64,000 nt of DNA from Oscillospiraceae bacterium (GCA_022650485.1 JALCPP010000003.1:124001-188000), one strand, 5' to 3'. Positions 1-8,506 are shown, counted from the stretch's first letter. The notes: a model not told the origin generated them from the sequence alone. A program made the numbers and translations.

Positions 1-83
1 CCGGAGCCGAGTTCTCGAAGCGGAAGTTCCACCTGACCGGCATAGGGGCCGAATGCGCTGATGACAAGGTTCAGCGGCTTCAT
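1..83 (-). CDS. sbcC: Exonuclease subunit SbcC, N-terminal fragment (cut by window edge)
   Basis: The reverse strand from 83 encodes MKPLNLVISAFGPYAGQVEL and continues off the left edge. This is the typical SbcC/Rad50 N-terminus: a short beta strand, then the FGPY segment that precedes the Walker A loop. SbcC is the SMC-like ATPase partner of the SbcD nuclease and works on DNA hairpins and double-strand ends. Its ATG overlaps the sbcD stop codon in an ATGA, so the two are translationally coupled. Only 27 codons are visible, so the call rests on this match and on the position directly after sbcD. Confidence 0.85.
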   Translation of the reverse strand, partial: MKPLNLVISAFGPYAGQVELPLRELGS

Positions 84-1231
84 GTGGCATCCCTCCCTGC
101 ATGCTCGATGACTTCTTCCATGATTTTGCGCTCCTGCGCGGACATCGGCGACGCATTGCGGTCGCGGTAAAATTCTTCAAACAGCTGCATCGGCGTTTTG
201 CGGGAGGGGTCTCCCTCGGCGGCAGTGCCGGTATGTTCGGTGCTCATTCGCTTGTTTTCAAAATCGATCTGCATTAAATTGGGGTAAACGGCACGCAGCT
301 TTCCGACGGCGTCCGCGATTTCCTTTTCGTCGGTCAGCACCGCGCGGATATAGTCTTCCCGGTTTGCCCCCGCCGCGGTTTCCGGGTCGGTCAGCGCCGC
401 GATCGGTCCCTTGATTTCCCTCATGTCGCGCAGCGGTTTCAGCGGGATTCGGGTGAGTTCCAGATTTCCCTTTTCCCTGAGCTGAACCACAGTGACGCTC
501 TTTTTCTGATGTACCTCTGAAAAGGAATATTTTAAAGGAGAGCCGGCGTAGCGCACCGATGGGCGGCCGATTCGCTGGGGGCCGTGCAGGTGGCCGAGCG
601 CGACATAATCAAACCCGTCAAAGGCGGAAACATCCACACTGTCCAGCCCGCCGACGGAGACCGTCTCGCTTTCACAGCGTTCCGGTTCTGCTGAGCCGCT
701 GACAACAAACTGGTGCGCGACAAGAACGTTTCGCTCATCAGGATTGAGCACGGCGGTGTTCAGCGCCGCACGGACCGTATGGTCGTAGCTGTCCGTCTGT
801 TCATCGCCTAAAAAAGGTCTTGCTGCGGCGGGGCGCAGAAACGGCAGCAGATAAATATGGACGGGGCCGAATTCGTCGGTAAGGACGGCGTGGGGGACCA
901 TGCCCTGAAAAGAGCCCGCAATCGTCACGTTGTTTCTGCGCATGATACGGCTGCCGAAATCCAGGCGCTCCGGCGAGTCATGATTCCCGCTGATTGCAAA
1001 AACGGGGATGGATTGCAGCGCCAGTTCCGTCAAAAAATCGTCCAGAAGCGTAACGGCCTGACCGACGGGAATACTCCGGTCATAAAGGTCGCCCGCAATC
1101 AAAACGGCGTCCGGACGCACGTCCTGTGCAATCTTCAGAATCTGATTTAGAATTGCGCGCTGGTCTTCCAGCATACTGAACTCACAGACCCGTTTGCCGA
1201 TGTGCAGGTCGGCCAGATGAAGCAGTTTCAT
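80..1231 (-). CDS. sbcD: Exonuclease subunit SbcD (Mre11-type nuclease)
   Basis: This 383-residue calcineurin-fold nuclease is of normal family length. The Mre11/SbcD phosphoesterase motifs appear in order: DLHIG at about residues 8-12, GDLYDRS near 47, SGNHDS near 82 and GHLHGPQ near 213. They supply the His/Asp ligands of the two-metal centre. With SbcC it forms an ATP-dependent nuclease that opens DNA hairpins and processes blocked ends in the cytoplasm. It starts 4 bp downstream of the glyoxalase-fold gene and overlaps sbcC, so all three are probably one transcript. Confidence 0.95.
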   Translation of the reverse strand: MKLLHLADLHIGKRVCEFSMLEDQRAILNQILKIAQDVRPDAVLIAGDLYDRSIPVGQAVTLLDDFLTELALQSIPVFAISGNHDSPERLDFGSRIMRRNNVTIAGSFQGMVPHAVLTDEFGPVHIYLLPFLRPAAARPFLGDEQTDSYDHTVRAALNTAVLNPDERNVLVAHQFVVSGSAEPERCESETVSVGGLDSVDVSAFDGFDYVALGHLHGPQRIGRPSVRYAGSPLKYSFSEVHQKKSVTVVQLREKGNLELTRIPLKPLRDMREIKGPIAALTDPETAAGANREDYIRAVLTDEKEIADAVGKLRAVYPNLMQIDFENKRMSTEHTGTAAEGDPSRKTPMQLFEEFYRDRNASPMSAQERKIMEEVIEHAGRDAT

Positions 1232-1235
1232 CGGC

Positions 1236-1598
1236 TCAGTCCAGAATCTCGATCCAGTATCCGTCTGGATCGGAGATGAAGTACAGATTCATGTCGTGAT
1301 TTTCATAGCAGATGCAGTTCATTTCTTTGTGCAGGGCATAGGCCGCCTGTTTGTCCGGGACTTTTACGGCAAGATGAATTTCGTTGTCGCCGAGGTTGTA
1401 GGGCTCTTTGCGGTCACGGTACCAGGTCAGCTCAAGATTGTAATCGGTTTGACCGTCCCCCAGAAAAACAATGATAAATGCCCCATCCTCCGGTGCGATG
1501 CGCCGAACTTCTTTCAGTCCCAGTGCGCTGCTGTAAAAATCAAGGCTTTTTTCAAGGTTCAGCACGGTAAAATTAGTGTGCAGAAATCGAGAGTTCAT
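1236..1598 (-). CDS. Glyoxalase-fold (VOC superfamily) protein, GloA-like
   Basis: A 120-residue single-domain vicinal-oxygen-chelate protein. It has the lactoylglutathione-lyase pattern: HTNFTVLNLEKSLDFY at the N-terminus, a central NEIHLAVKV strand and a C-terminal SDPDGYWIEILD ending in the metal-binding Glu. I chose the ATG at 1598 because AAAGGAGG lies 9 bases upstream; an earlier in-frame start has no ribosome site. It may detoxify methylglyoxal-type adducts, but VOC proteins of this size have many substrates, so the reaction is not fixed by sequence. It is first in the operon with sbcD and sbcC. Confidence 0.8.
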   Translation of the reverse strand: MNSRFLHTNFTVLNLEKSLDFYSSALGLKEVRRIAPEDGAFIIVFLGDGQTDYNLELTWYRDRKEPYNLGDNEIHLAVKVPDKQAAYALHKEMNCICYENHDMNLYFISDPDGYWIEILD

Positions 1599-1636
1599 GT
1601 GTGCGGTCCTCCTTTGTTTTATCAATCGTTAAAATC

Positions 1637-1645
1637 ATTATATCA
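1637..1645 (-). promoter_or_regulatory. Extended -10 promoter for the glyoxalase-sbcDC operon
   Basis: The reverse strand reads TGATATAAT, a sigma-A extended -10 element, about 40 bases before the glyoxalase-fold start. The best -35 is a weak TCAACT 17 bases upstream. This is the only promoter-like sequence in the short gap between tcdA and this operon. Confidence 0.5.
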
Positions 1646-1732
1646 TATTATTTCTGTGAAGTTGAGGTCCCGTGGGCCCTGTTTTATGCGGAATCCACCG
1701 GCTTGTTAAAAGTGCCGGGCCGTCTGCTCTTT

Positions 1733-2503
1733 TCAGGTAGCGGACGGTTTGACCCCGGCAAGATCTTTCAGAACTTCGCCCGCGAGAATCATCCCCGCGA
1801 CCGGCGGGACAAACGGCACGCTGCCCGGAATGGCCCGGCGCTCGGCACAGGTGCGGCTTGTTCCCGGCGGGCAGACGCAATGGTTTCGGCAGCTGATTTC
1901 GCAGTCGTCGATCGGCTGAATCGGCGGTTCCTTCGAATAAACGACCTTCAGGTGCTTTACCCCGCGCGCCCTCAGCTCCCGGCGCATGACGCGCGCAAGG
2001 GGGCAGACGCTGGTTTTGTAGATATCCGCAACTTCAAACCGGGTCGGGTCCAGTTTGTTTCCCGCACCCATACAGCTGATGACCGGAACGCCTGCCTGCT
2101 TTGCGCGCAGAATCAGTTCCAGCTTTGCAGTGACGGTGTCGACCGCATCGATTATATAGTCGTATTGGGACAAATCGAATTCACCAGCATTTTCCGGCGT
2201 GTAAAAGCAGGGGTGAACTTCTACGCGGCATTCAGGGTTGATGTCCAGAATCCGGTCGCGCATCGCCTCCACTTTTGGGGTGCCGATGGTTTTACGTGTC
2301 GCGTGAATCTGACGGTTCAGGTTTGTCAGGCAGACACGGTCATCGTCAAACAGGGCAAGCGTTCCGACTCCGCCCCGCGCCAGCGCTTCCACGGCGTATG
2401 AGCCGACTCCTCCAATCCCGAAAACAGCGACCGATGCGGCTTTGAATGTTTGCATTGCTTTGCCGCCCAGCAAAAGCTGGGAGCGTGAAAATTGGTCCAG
2501 CAT
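1733..2503 (-). CDS. tcdA: tRNA threonylcarbamoyladenosine dehydratase (TcdA/CsdL, ThiF family)
   Basis: A 256-residue E1-like adenylating enzyme. A nucleotide-binding GIGGVGSYAVEALARGG loop lies near residues 29-45, followed by the Asp/Arg adenylate motif (DDDRVCLTNLNRQ). The C-terminal CEISCRNHCVCPPG segment carries the cysteines typical of TcdA. TcdA converts t6A37 in tRNA to the cyclic ct6A form using ATP. The start at 2503 is preceded by GCGGAGGAA. It lies 14 bp after cysK on the same strand and probably shares its transcript. A different ThiF-family role cannot be excluded, but length and motifs fit TcdA best. Confidence 0.85.
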   Translation of the reverse strand: MLDQFSRSQLLLGGKAMQTFKAASVAVFGIGGVGSYAVEALARGGVGTLALFDDDRVCLTNLNRQIHATRKTIGTPKVEAMRDRILDINPECRVEVHPCFYTPENAGEFDLSQYDYIIDAVDTVTAKLELILRAKQAGVPVISCMGAGNKLDPTRFEVADIYKTSVCPLARVMRRELRARGVKHLKVVYSKEPPIQPIDDCEISCRNHCVCPPGTSRTCAERRAIPGSVPFVPPVAGMILAGEVLKDLAGVKPSAT

Positions 2504-2517
2504 AGATTTCCTCCGCG

Positions 2518-3453
2518 TCAGTCAAAATAAAATGGTGTGGAAAGGTAGCGCTCCCCGGTATCCGGAAGAAGAGCCACAATCTTTTTCCCGCGGTTTTCAG
2601 GGCGCTGGGCCAGCAATCGGGCGGCCCAGACAGCGGCGCCGGAGGAAATCCCGGTCAGGATGCCTTCCCAGCGCGCCAGTTCCCGGCCGGTCTGGTAGGC
2701 ATCCTCATCCCGCACGGGAATGATCTCGTCGAGCAGGCTGGTATCAAGTGTTTCCGGGACAAACCCCGCCCCAAGGCCCTGCAGTTTGTGCGGAGAAGGC
2801 TTTTGACCCGACAATACCGCAGAGTCTGCCGGCTCTACTGCGACGGCGCGAATCTCAGGATTTTTCTCCTTTAGGAATCGCGCAACACCGGTAACGGTTC
2901 CACCGGTCCCAACTCCGGCAACGAAAATATCCACCTTTCCTTCGGTATCCCGCCAGATTTCCGGGCCTGTGGTTTCATAGTGCGCCCGCGGATTGGAAGG
3001 GTTGGTAAACTGGCCGGGCAGAAAGGAATTCGGTGTTTTTTTCTGCAGTTCAACCGCTTTGTCAATTGCGCCCTGCATGCCGCGCTTGCCGTCGGTCAGA
3101 ACGACCTCTGCACCGTAAGCCCCCAGTAATTTGCGGCGCTCGATGCTCATGGTTTCCGGCATGGTTAAAACAGTGCGGTAACCCTTGGAGGCCGCGACGG
3201 AAGCGAGGCCGATTCCCGCGTTGCCGCTTGTCGGTTCGATAATGACCGAACCCGGCTTTAAGAGCCCTGCTTTTTCGGCGTCTTCAATCATAAATTTTGC
3301 AATGCGGTCTTTCACGCTTCCCGCCGGATTCAGATATTCCAGCTTTGCAAGAATGGAAGCGCCCAGTTGATGTTTCCGGTTATATTTGGTAAGCTCCAAT
3401 ATCGGGGTGTTTCCAATCAGGTCTGTGACGGTTTTTGCTGTCAAAATACCCAC
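2518..3453 (-). CDS. cysK: Cysteine synthase A (O-acetylserine sulfhydrylase)
   Basis: This PLP fold-type II enzyme makes L-cysteine from O-acetylserine and sulfide. Signatures are IGNTP at 13-17, PAGSVKDR with the PLP lysine at about residue 48, the [10 protein letters not shown] substrate loop and the GTGGTVTG phosphate-binding loop. Length (311 residues) is normal. The open frame begins with GTG at 3453, but AGAGGTGG sits only 5-6 bases before an in-frame TTG three codons later, so the true start may be 3444. The gene is divergent from an Rrf2 regulator, which suggests CymR-type control of cysteine supply. Confidence 0.95.
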   Translation of the reverse strand: MGILTAKTVTDLIGNTPILELTKYNRKHQLGASILAKLEYLNPAGSVKDRIAKFMIEDAEKAGLLKPGSVIIEPTSGNAGIGLASVAASKGYRTVLTMPETMSIERRKLLGAYGAEVVLTDGKRGMQGAIDKAVELQKKTPNSFLPGQFTNPSNPRAHYETTGPEIWRDTEGKVDIFVAGVGTGGTVTGVARFLKEKNPEIRAVAVEPADSAVLSGQKPSPHKLQGLGAGFVPETLDTSLLDEIIPVRDEDAYQTGRELARWEGILTGISSGAAVWAARLLAQRPENRGKKIVALLPDTGERYLSTPFYFD

Positions 3454-3485
3454 CTCTGTTATTGTAATATAGTTTGTTTTTTCTC

Positions 3486-3515
3486 ATTATAGGATGCTGC
3501 TGCGCCGGCTGTCAA
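3486..3515 (-). promoter_or_regulatory. Sigma-A promoter of cysK
   Basis: On the reverse strand TTGACA (3510-3515) and TATAAT (3486-3491) are both perfect consensus, separated by 18 bases, about 35 bases before cysK. With such a strong core promoter, control is likely by repression, which fits the divergent Rrf2 gene. Confidence 0.8.
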
Positions 3516-3565
3516 TGCAGAACCAACAAAAAATATAAAAATACTATGAATAATCAAAAGCAGGC

Positions 3566-3594
3566 TTGACTTCCCCAAAGGGATTAGATATGAT
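3566..3594 (+). promoter_or_regulatory. Sigma-A promoter of the Rrf2-family regulator
   Basis: TTGACT (3566-3571) and TATGAT (3589-3594) are spaced by 17 bases, about 35 bases before the regulator's start. The very AT-rich stretch between this and the cysK promoter (about 3525-3560) is the natural place for a shared operator, but I see no clear palindrome there. Confidence 0.75.
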
Positions 3595-3629
3595 AAAAAA
3601 AGAAAACACAATGCCAAAGGAGAAGTTTT

Positions 3630-4073
3630 ATGAGGATTTCTTCCAAGGGAAGATATGGGCTGGCCGCCATGACCTGCATGGCGGAGAATTACGGAAGCGA
3701 TGCCTGCATTACCATTATCAGCCTTTCGGAGCGGCTGGGAATTTCAAAGATTTATCTGGAACAGGTCTTTTCCCTGCTGAAACGCGGGGGGCTGGTCCTC
3801 GCCATGAAGGGCGCGCAGGGGGGATACAAATTGTCCAGACCGCCGCAGGACATTTCAGTGTATGAAATTTTGCGGGCGTTGGAGCAGTCCCTGTTTGAAA
3901 AGACGGCGCAGTCTGTTCAGCAGAAAGCGGAAAATGTGGAAACAGCGATGCAGACTTCCGTTTTTTCTGTTTTGGATACAGCGGTCAGAAAGGCATTGGA
4001 GCCGATTACGCTGCTGGATTTGCAAAACGAGGCGGAAAAGCAGCAGGAGTCGTGTTATATGTTTTATATCTGA
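3630..4073 (+). CDS. Rrf2-family transcriptional regulator, CymR-like
   Basis: A 147-residue winged-helix protein with the Rrf2 opening (MRISSKGRYGLAAM), the LSERLGISKIYLEQVFSLLKRGG recognition region and the GAQGGYKLSRPP wing. The three clustered cysteines that bind Fe-S in IscR/NsrR are absent. That argues for the CymR subgroup, which represses cysteine and sulfur genes and binds CysK. An AAAGGAG site precedes the ATG. It is transcribed away from cysK from a shared control region. Assignment to CymR is inference from the missing ligands and the neighbour. Confidence 0.85.
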   Translation: MRISSKGRYGLAAMTCMAENYGSDACITIISLSERLGISKIYLEQVFSLLKRGGLVLAMKGAQGGYKLSRPPQDISVYEILRALEQSLFEKTAQSVQQKAENVETAMQTSVFSVLDTAVRKALEPITLLDLQNEAEKQQESCYMFYI

Positions 4074-4129
4074 AATCAACCAATCCCCTTTTCGGCAAAG
4101 AACCGCCGGAAAGGGGATTGGTTGATTTC
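4072..4129. terminator. 25-bp hairpin after the Rrf2 gene
   Basis: Arms 4072-4096 and 4105-4129 pair over 25 positions with a single G-T wobble and an 8-base loop. The left arm begins inside the stop codon. No T-run follows directly, but a second 9-bp hairpin (4129-4137 with 4146-4154) is followed by TTTTT at 4160-4164. Together they probably separate the two convergent genes. Confidence 0.7.
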
Positions 4130-4163
4130 ATGTGCGGAAAAGGAGCCGCACATGAGCGCTTTT

Positions 4164-4868
4164 TCAGTTCTTATCGGAATTGGATGCCTGAACGGAGAGA
4201 GCTTCCAGCTTTTTTCGTTTCAGAATTTTAATTTTACCACGGGAAAGCCGGACCAGTCCTTCGGACTGAAAGTAGCGGAGCATGCGCGTGACCACTTCAC
4301 GCGCGGTCCCCATGTTTTTGGCGATTTCCTCATGCGTTGTCGGCAGAATATCCCCGCCGCTGATGGCGGATTCTTCGATGAGGAACGAAGCCAGCCGGCG
4401 GTCGAAGCTCATGAACAGAATTTGTTCCATCAGCCACACGACGTCGGAAAATCGTGAAGAAAGAAGCTGATTGGTGTAGTTCGAAACAGCAATAGAGCTG
4501 TGGTTCAGTTCTTTATAAACAGCAGTTGGAATCAGAATTGTTTCGCTGTCCTGGGCGGCTTCGATAAATACTTCAAACCGGATATTTTTCAGCATACAGG
4601 AGGCGGAGAAAATGCAGATGTCGCGCTCAAACAGGCGGAACAGGGTGATTTCCCGCCCGGAATCCGACAGGATAAAGGTGCGGATTTGTCCGCTTTTTAC
4701 AATGAATAAGCCGGTGCAGTCCGCCGAGCCGTTGTGCAGACTGCTGCCCGCCTGGTAGGATCTGACCGATGCCGAAGATTCCACCAGTTTTTTTTCCTGT
4801 TCCGGCAGACGGTTCCAGAACGGGAGCGATTGTTGCAAAAAAGTCAGGTCAGATGCGTTCAGCGACAC
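4164..4868 (-). CDS. Crp/Fnr-family transcriptional regulator
   Basis: A 234-residue two-domain regulator. A cyclic-nucleotide-binding-fold sensor (about 15-125) contains LFIVKSGQIRTF and REITLFRLFERDIC. A C-terminal helix-turn-helix reads TTHEEIAKNMGTAREVVTRMLRYFQSEGLVRLSRG. There is no N-terminal Fnr cysteine cluster, so a 4Fe-4S oxygen sensor is unlikely and the ligand is unknown. Translation starts at GTG 4868 behind GGAGGTG. It follows the MATE gene by 36 bp on the same strand and is probably co-transcribed with it, so it may control the pump. Confidence 0.85.
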   Translation of the reverse strand: MSLNASDLTFLQQSLPFWNRLPEQEKKLVESSASVRSYQAGSSLHNGSADCTGLFIVKSGQIRTFILSDSGREITLFRLFERDICIFSASCMLKNIRFEVFIEAAQDSETILIPTAVYKELNHSSIAVSNYTNQLLSSRFSDVVWLMEQILFMSFDRRLASFLIEESAISGGDILPTTHEEIAKNMGTAREVVTRMLRYFQSEGLVRLSRGKIKILKRKKLEALSVQASNSDKN

Positions 4869-4904
4869 AGCGGTACACCTCCGGTTTATAATATTGTTTC
4901 GTGA

Positions 4905-6323
4905 TTACCATTCAATATTTTCCGTTGTATCCGGATTTTCTTCAGATTTTGGAATGGTATTGGAACGGATTGCTTTATTCAGGCGGCGCAGAAACGGGAC
5001 GGTGATAAACAACGCGATTACAACGGTCAGGCAGTCGGCAACCGGCTGGCTGATCTGTACGCCGCGTAGTCCGAACATTGTGGGAAAGGTCAGAATAATC
5101 GGCAGAAAGCATAATCCCTGCCGAAGGACGGCCAGCCAGGTGGCCTGCTTGGCTTTTCCAATGGACTGGAACAGCATGTTGGAAATGATGACCAGGGTTT
5201 GAAACGGCATAACGGCGCACTGTGCGCGAAACGCAAGTGCTCCGATGGCGATGACCTCCGGGTCGTCCCGGCGGAACAGTGCCATGATTTCCGGCGCAAA
5301 CCAAAAGGCGAGAGCGCAGAGAATCAGCATCCCGAAAAAACCGGTCCGAACGCAGAACCAGTATGCCTGTTTCAGCCGGGCGTAGCATTTTGCGCCGTAG
5401 TTATAGCCCGCGACCGGCTGAAATCCCTGCCCAAAGCCGATCATAATGGCGAGCAGAAAGAAAAACGAGCGGCCCACAACCGACATGGCCGCGACCGCCG
5501 CGTCTCCGTACATTGCCGCCGCAACATTCAGGGCGATGGTCGCAACGCTGGCAAGTCCCTGGCGGAAGAAGGAAGGCATTCCGGTTTTCAGTATCTCCCG
5601 GTGCATACTCCATCTGTATGTGAAAGATCTGATGTTGATTCCGACAATTGTGCGGCGGCGGATATAGTGAAAAGCCAGGATCAGAAAGCTGAAGGACTGG
5701 CTGATAACCGTTGCCAGCGCGGCGCCGGCGATGCCCAGATGAAATGTAAAAATGAGAAGAGGGTCCAGCGCGACGTTTAAAATACATCCGGCGGAAATGC
5801 CGATCATGGAAAAGAATGCTTTTCCTTCCGCGCGCAGGTCGTTGTTCATGACAAACGTTGCACACATGATCGGGGCGCCGAAAAGAATAAACTGTGCATA
5901 ATTTTGCGCATAGGGCAGGATGGTGTCCGTTGCGCCGAGCAGCCGCATCAGACCGTGCCGGAATATCAGCCCCGGCACCATGATGACAAAGCCGACGGCG
6001 ATGGCGGAAAAAAAGGCGGTCGAAGCGGCTTGCTCTGCCTGTGTGTTCCGCTTTTCTCCTAAAAAACGGGAGATGGCACCGCCGGACCCCATGCCCAGTG
6101 TGAACCCCACCGCCTGAATGATTGCCATCAGCGAAAATACGACGCCGACTGCCCCTGTGGCACTGGTGCCGAGCTGACCGACAAAATAGGTATCCGCCAG
6201 ATTGTAGCCTGCCGTAATCAGCATGCCGACGATGGTCGGTCCCGCAAGGGAAACGATTAAACGGGGAATCGGCGTTTTGGTCATGAGGTCAAATTGACGG
6301 CGCGTATCGGTTGCTGTAAACAT
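4905..6323 (-). CDS. MATE-family multidrug/Na+ or H+ antiporter
   Basis: A 472-residue polytopic membrane protein in two homologous halves of six helices, the MATE hallmark. The N-terminal half shows TPIPRLIVSLAGPTIVGMLITAGYNLADTYFVGQLG and the MGSGGAISRFLGEKR loop typical of NorM/DinF relatives. The C-terminal half repeats the pattern (FGQGFQPVAGYNYGAK). It exports organic cations or other toxic compounds across the cytoplasmic membrane in exchange for Na+ or H+. The substrate cannot be read from sequence. It is first in a two-gene unit with the downstream Crp/Fnr regulator. Confidence 0.9.
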   Translation of the reverse strand: MFTATDTRRQFDLMTKTPIPRLIVSLAGPTIVGMLITAGYNLADTYFVGQLGTSATGAVGVVFSLMAIIQAVGFTLGMGSGGAISRFLGEKRNTQAEQAASTAFFSAIAVGFVIMVPGLIFRHGLMRLLGATDTILPYAQNYAQFILFGAPIMCATFVMNNDLRAEGKAFFSMIGISAGCILNVALDPLLIFTFHLGIAGAALATVISQSFSFLILAFHYIRRRTIVGINIRSFTYRWSMHREILKTGMPSFFRQGLASVATIALNVAAAMYGDAAVAAMSVVGRSFFFLLAIMIGFGQGFQPVAGYNYGAKCYARLKQAYWFCVRTGFFGMLILCALAFWFAPEIMALFRRDDPEVIAIGALAFRAQCAVMPFQTLVIISNMLFQSIGKAKQATWLAVLRQGLCFLPIILTFPTMFGLRGVQISQPVADCLTVVIALFITVPFLRRLNKAIRSNTIPKSEENPDTTENIEW

Positions 6324-6430
6324 TTTTATTCACCCTGCCTGATGGTTTGTTCCAATTGCCGAATACAGGGGGGCACCACTCAACAAAACGTTTGCGGCAA
6401 TCCGGATTTTTCCATTTGTGTATAAAAGTT

Positions 6431-6459
6431 ATTATAAAGCACAGCGATGAATTTTACAA
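6431..6459 (-). promoter_or_regulatory. Sigma-A promoter of the MATE-regulator unit
   Basis: Reverse strand TTGTAA (6454-6459) and TATAAT (6431-6436), 17 bases apart, about 105 bases before the MATE start. Confidence 0.6.
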
Positions 6460-6500
6460 CAGGACCGATGCCGCGGAACACAGCGGACGGGCTGGGTGGG

Positions 6501-7730
6501 TCAGACAACCTGAAATAAATAAAATTTCAGATAGGAGGTTTCCGGTACGTTCCATAAAATGGGATGGTCCGGTGCCTGCTGCCGGGCTTCAATCTGCCGC
6601 AGTGACACCTGGGCGTCTTTTGCCGCGCGGCGGATGACGTTGCGGAACAGTTCATCTGTCATAAAATGGGAGCAGGAGCAGGTCGCCAGGTATCCGCCCC
6701 GGGGAAGCAGTTTCATGGCGCGGTAGTTGATTTCATGGTATCCGCGCGAGGCATTTGTGACCGTGTGCCGGGATTTGGTAAAGGCCGGCGGGTCCAGAAT
6801 CACAAAATCGTATTTTCCTTTTTCTTTTTCCGCCAGGGCGGGCAGCAGATCGAATACATTGGCGGCTTCAAACGTCATGCGGTCCAGAAGACCGTTGCGC
6901 CGGGCATTTTCATTTGCCATGGCGACCGCACTTTCAGAAATATCGACGGCGTGAACGTGTTCCGCCCCCGCCGCGGCGGCGTTCAGCGCGAAGCTTCCAG
7001 TGTCGGTAAAGCAGTCCAGAACTTTTTTGCCGCGGCTGATTGCGGCGACTGCCCTGCGGTTATACTTTTGGTCGAGGAAAAAGCCTGTCTTCTGACCATT
7101 TTCAAAATCCACGGCATATTCGATTCCGTTTTCCCGAATGACGGTCCTGCCGGTTTGGGGAATTGGAAGCCCTTCTATCGGGAAAAAACCACGTCCCTGC
7201 TCCATTCCTTCCCGTTCACGCAGACCGGAGTCATTGCGCTCATAGATTCCGTCGATTTTCTGTCCGTCCTCCGTCAGAATCCGGTAGAGAAGATTCAGAA
7301 GCATCGGTTTGATTCGCTCCATTCCGAGCGACAATGTCTGAACGACCAGAATATTTGCAAACCGGTCTACGGTCAGCCCCGGGAAGAAATCCGCTTCTCC
7401 GAAAATAATGCGGCAGCAGCTTAACTCCTCTTTTCCCAGAATCGATTTGCGGTATTCCCACGCGTAGCGCAGTCTGCGTTCGAAAAACGCTTCGTCAAAC
7501 CGGTCGTTTGCGTTGCGTGAAATCAGGCGTACACGGATTTTTGAGTTAGAGTTAAAAAATCCGGTGCCGAGGTAGGAACCGCGCTTGCTGACCACATCGG
7601 CCAGTTCACCGTCTTTCCCCGGGTCGCCGCCGGTGATTTCCGTGCCGTAAACCCACGGATGCCCCGCAAGAATGCTTCGTTCCGCTTTTTGTGTGACGCT
7701 GAGTGTTGGATAGTTACGATTTTGATTCAT
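6501..7730 (-). CDS. Class I rRNA (cytosine-C5) methyltransferase, RlmI-like
   Basis: About 409 residues in RlmI/YwbD architecture. An N-terminal PUA RNA-binding domain (AERSILAGHPWVYGTEI) is followed by an EEHD-type domain and a C-terminal SAM Rossmann fold. The SAM loop (VLDCFTDTGSFALNAAAAGA), the LDPPAF motif and the TCSCSHFM catalytic cysteine motif are all present. RlmI methylates C1962 of 23S rRNA. An upstream in-frame ATG at 7805 would make the leader span the terminator of the preceding gene. The ATG at 7730 gives the normal N-terminus and is preferred. Confidence 0.88.
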   Translation of the reverse strand: MNQNRNYPTLSVTQKAERSILAGHPWVYGTEITGGDPGKDGELADVVSKRGSYLGTGFFNSNSKIRVRLISRNANDRFDEAFFERRLRYAWEYRKSILGKEELSCCRIIFGEADFFPGLTVDRFANILVVQTLSLGMERIKPMLLNLLYRILTEDGQKIDGIYERNDSGLREREGMEQGRGFFPIEGLPIPQTGRTVIRENGIEYAVDFENGQKTGFFLDQKYNRRAVAAISRGKKVLDCFTDTGSFALNAAAAGAEHVHAVDISESAVAMANENARRNGLLDRMTFEAANVFDLLPALAEKEKGKYDFVILDPPAFTKSRHTVTNASRGYHEINYRAMKLLPRGGYLATCSCSHFMTDELFRNVIRRAAKDAQVSLRQIEARQQAPDHPILWNVPETSYLKFYLFQVV

Positions 7731-7748
7731 ATTATGATTCCCCGCATT

Positions 7749-7783
7749 AAAAAACGGGCACAGCACTTTGCCGCGCCCGTTTT
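7749..7783 (-). terminator. Rho-independent terminator of the YbjQ unit
   Basis: Arms 7751-7759 and 7775-7783 (ACGGGC core) form a stem followed on the reverse strand by six T. It sits between the YbjQ-family gene and the methyltransferase, which is why the longer start of the latter was rejected. Confidence 0.8.
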
Positions 7784-7811
7784 TGTTGTATTGATGTTTG
7801 TTCAATTCTTA

Positions 7812-8123
7812 CTATTTAAATTTTACCGCCGTGCCGTATGCCATCACTTCTGCCGCTCCCTGCATGACGGAGGAAGAAACGTAACGCACATTGACAACCG
7901 CGTCTCCGCCGAGCTGTTCGGCTTCCTCTGCCATCCGCTTGGTAGCAAGCGCGCGGGCCTTGTTCATCATCTCTGTGTAAGAGGTCAGTTCCCCGCCCAC
8001 GATGGATTTAAAACCCTGCGTGATGTCTCTTCCGATATTTTTGGATTGAATGGTGCTTCCCCGAACCAGACCGATTGTTTCAAGCTCTTTGCCCGTAATA
8101 TAATCAGTATTGACTAAGATCAT
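7812..8123 (-). CDS. YbjQ/UPF0145 family protein
   Basis: A small soluble protein of 103 residues with the UPF0145 pattern: MILVNTDYITGKELETIGLVRGSTIQSKNIGRDI, then KRMAEEAEQLGGDAVVNVRYVSS. The family forms pentameric rings and is sometimes labelled heavy-metal-binding; its role is unknown. I chose the ATG at 8123, 11 bases after AAGGAG. The in-frame GTG at 8132 is too close to that site. The gene overlaps the preceding small membrane gene by about 20 bases, indicating coupling. Confidence 0.85.
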   Translation of the reverse strand: MILVNTDYITGKELETIGLVRGSTIQSKNIGRDITQGFKSIVGGELTSYTEMMNKARALATKRMAEEAEQLGGDAVVNVRYVSSSVMQGAAEVMAYGTAVKFK

Positions 8124-8328
8124 CTTCTTCACCGCTCCTTATCTCTTTGATTCGTTCCATCAGGACGAAAATCGCCACGCCGATCAATGCGGCCGGAATG
8201 AGTCCCGCTGCAATTTTAAACCCAACCGGAAGATCTGGAATTAAGGCAAAGCCCAGCAGCCAAAGTAAAAGCACAGCTATCGCAAGAATGGTAATTACGA
8301 TTGGCGCGATCATTTTTTTCCAGTGCAT
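8104..8328 (-). CDS. Small two-helix membrane protein
   Basis: A 74-residue protein with two hydrophobic helices (about 7-28 and 36-58) and a charged C-terminal tail (ERIKEIRSGEEDDLSQY). The ATG follows AAAGGAAAG. It is the first gene of a pair with the YbjQ-family protein, overlapping its start. I do not recognise a named family. The pairing suggests a membrane anchor or partner, but that is speculation. Confidence 0.7.
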   Translation of the reverse strand: MHWKKMIAPIVITILAIAVLLLWLLGFALIPDLPVGFKIAAGLIPAALIGVAIFVLMERIKEIRSGEEDDLSQY

Positions 8329-8477
8329 CCATCTTTCCTTTCCCGGTTTGCAAAACAGGAAACTGCCGTTTGATTTATTGTTTTCAGTTTTCGGTTTTAT
8401 TATAACATGGCGCGGGAACTTTGCAATGTTTCTGTGATGCGGATTGTGTCTGATTCCTTACAGATTTGTCTTATTTA

Positions 8478-8506
8478 TTGAATTTAGTTAAAAAATACGC
8501 TATAGT
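8478..8506 (+). promoter_or_regulatory. Sigma-A promoter of the serine-rich exported protein
   Basis: TTGAAT (8478-8483) and TATAGT (8501-8506) with a 17-base spacer, about 40 bases before a CAGGAGG ribosome site. Confidence 0.7.

Noticed and set aside
1601-2401. Long plus-strand frame opposite tcdA
   Set aside because: It lies across the strongly supported tcdA gene, has no ribosome site and shows no domain pattern.
5199-5780. 193-codon plus-strand frame opposite the MATE gene
   Set aside because: Polar, low-complexity translation antisense to a clear membrane protein; a codon-bias shadow.
6666-7424. 252-codon plus-strand frame opposite the methyltransferase
   Set aside because: Antisense to conserved motifs of the methyltransferase, with no recognisable fold.
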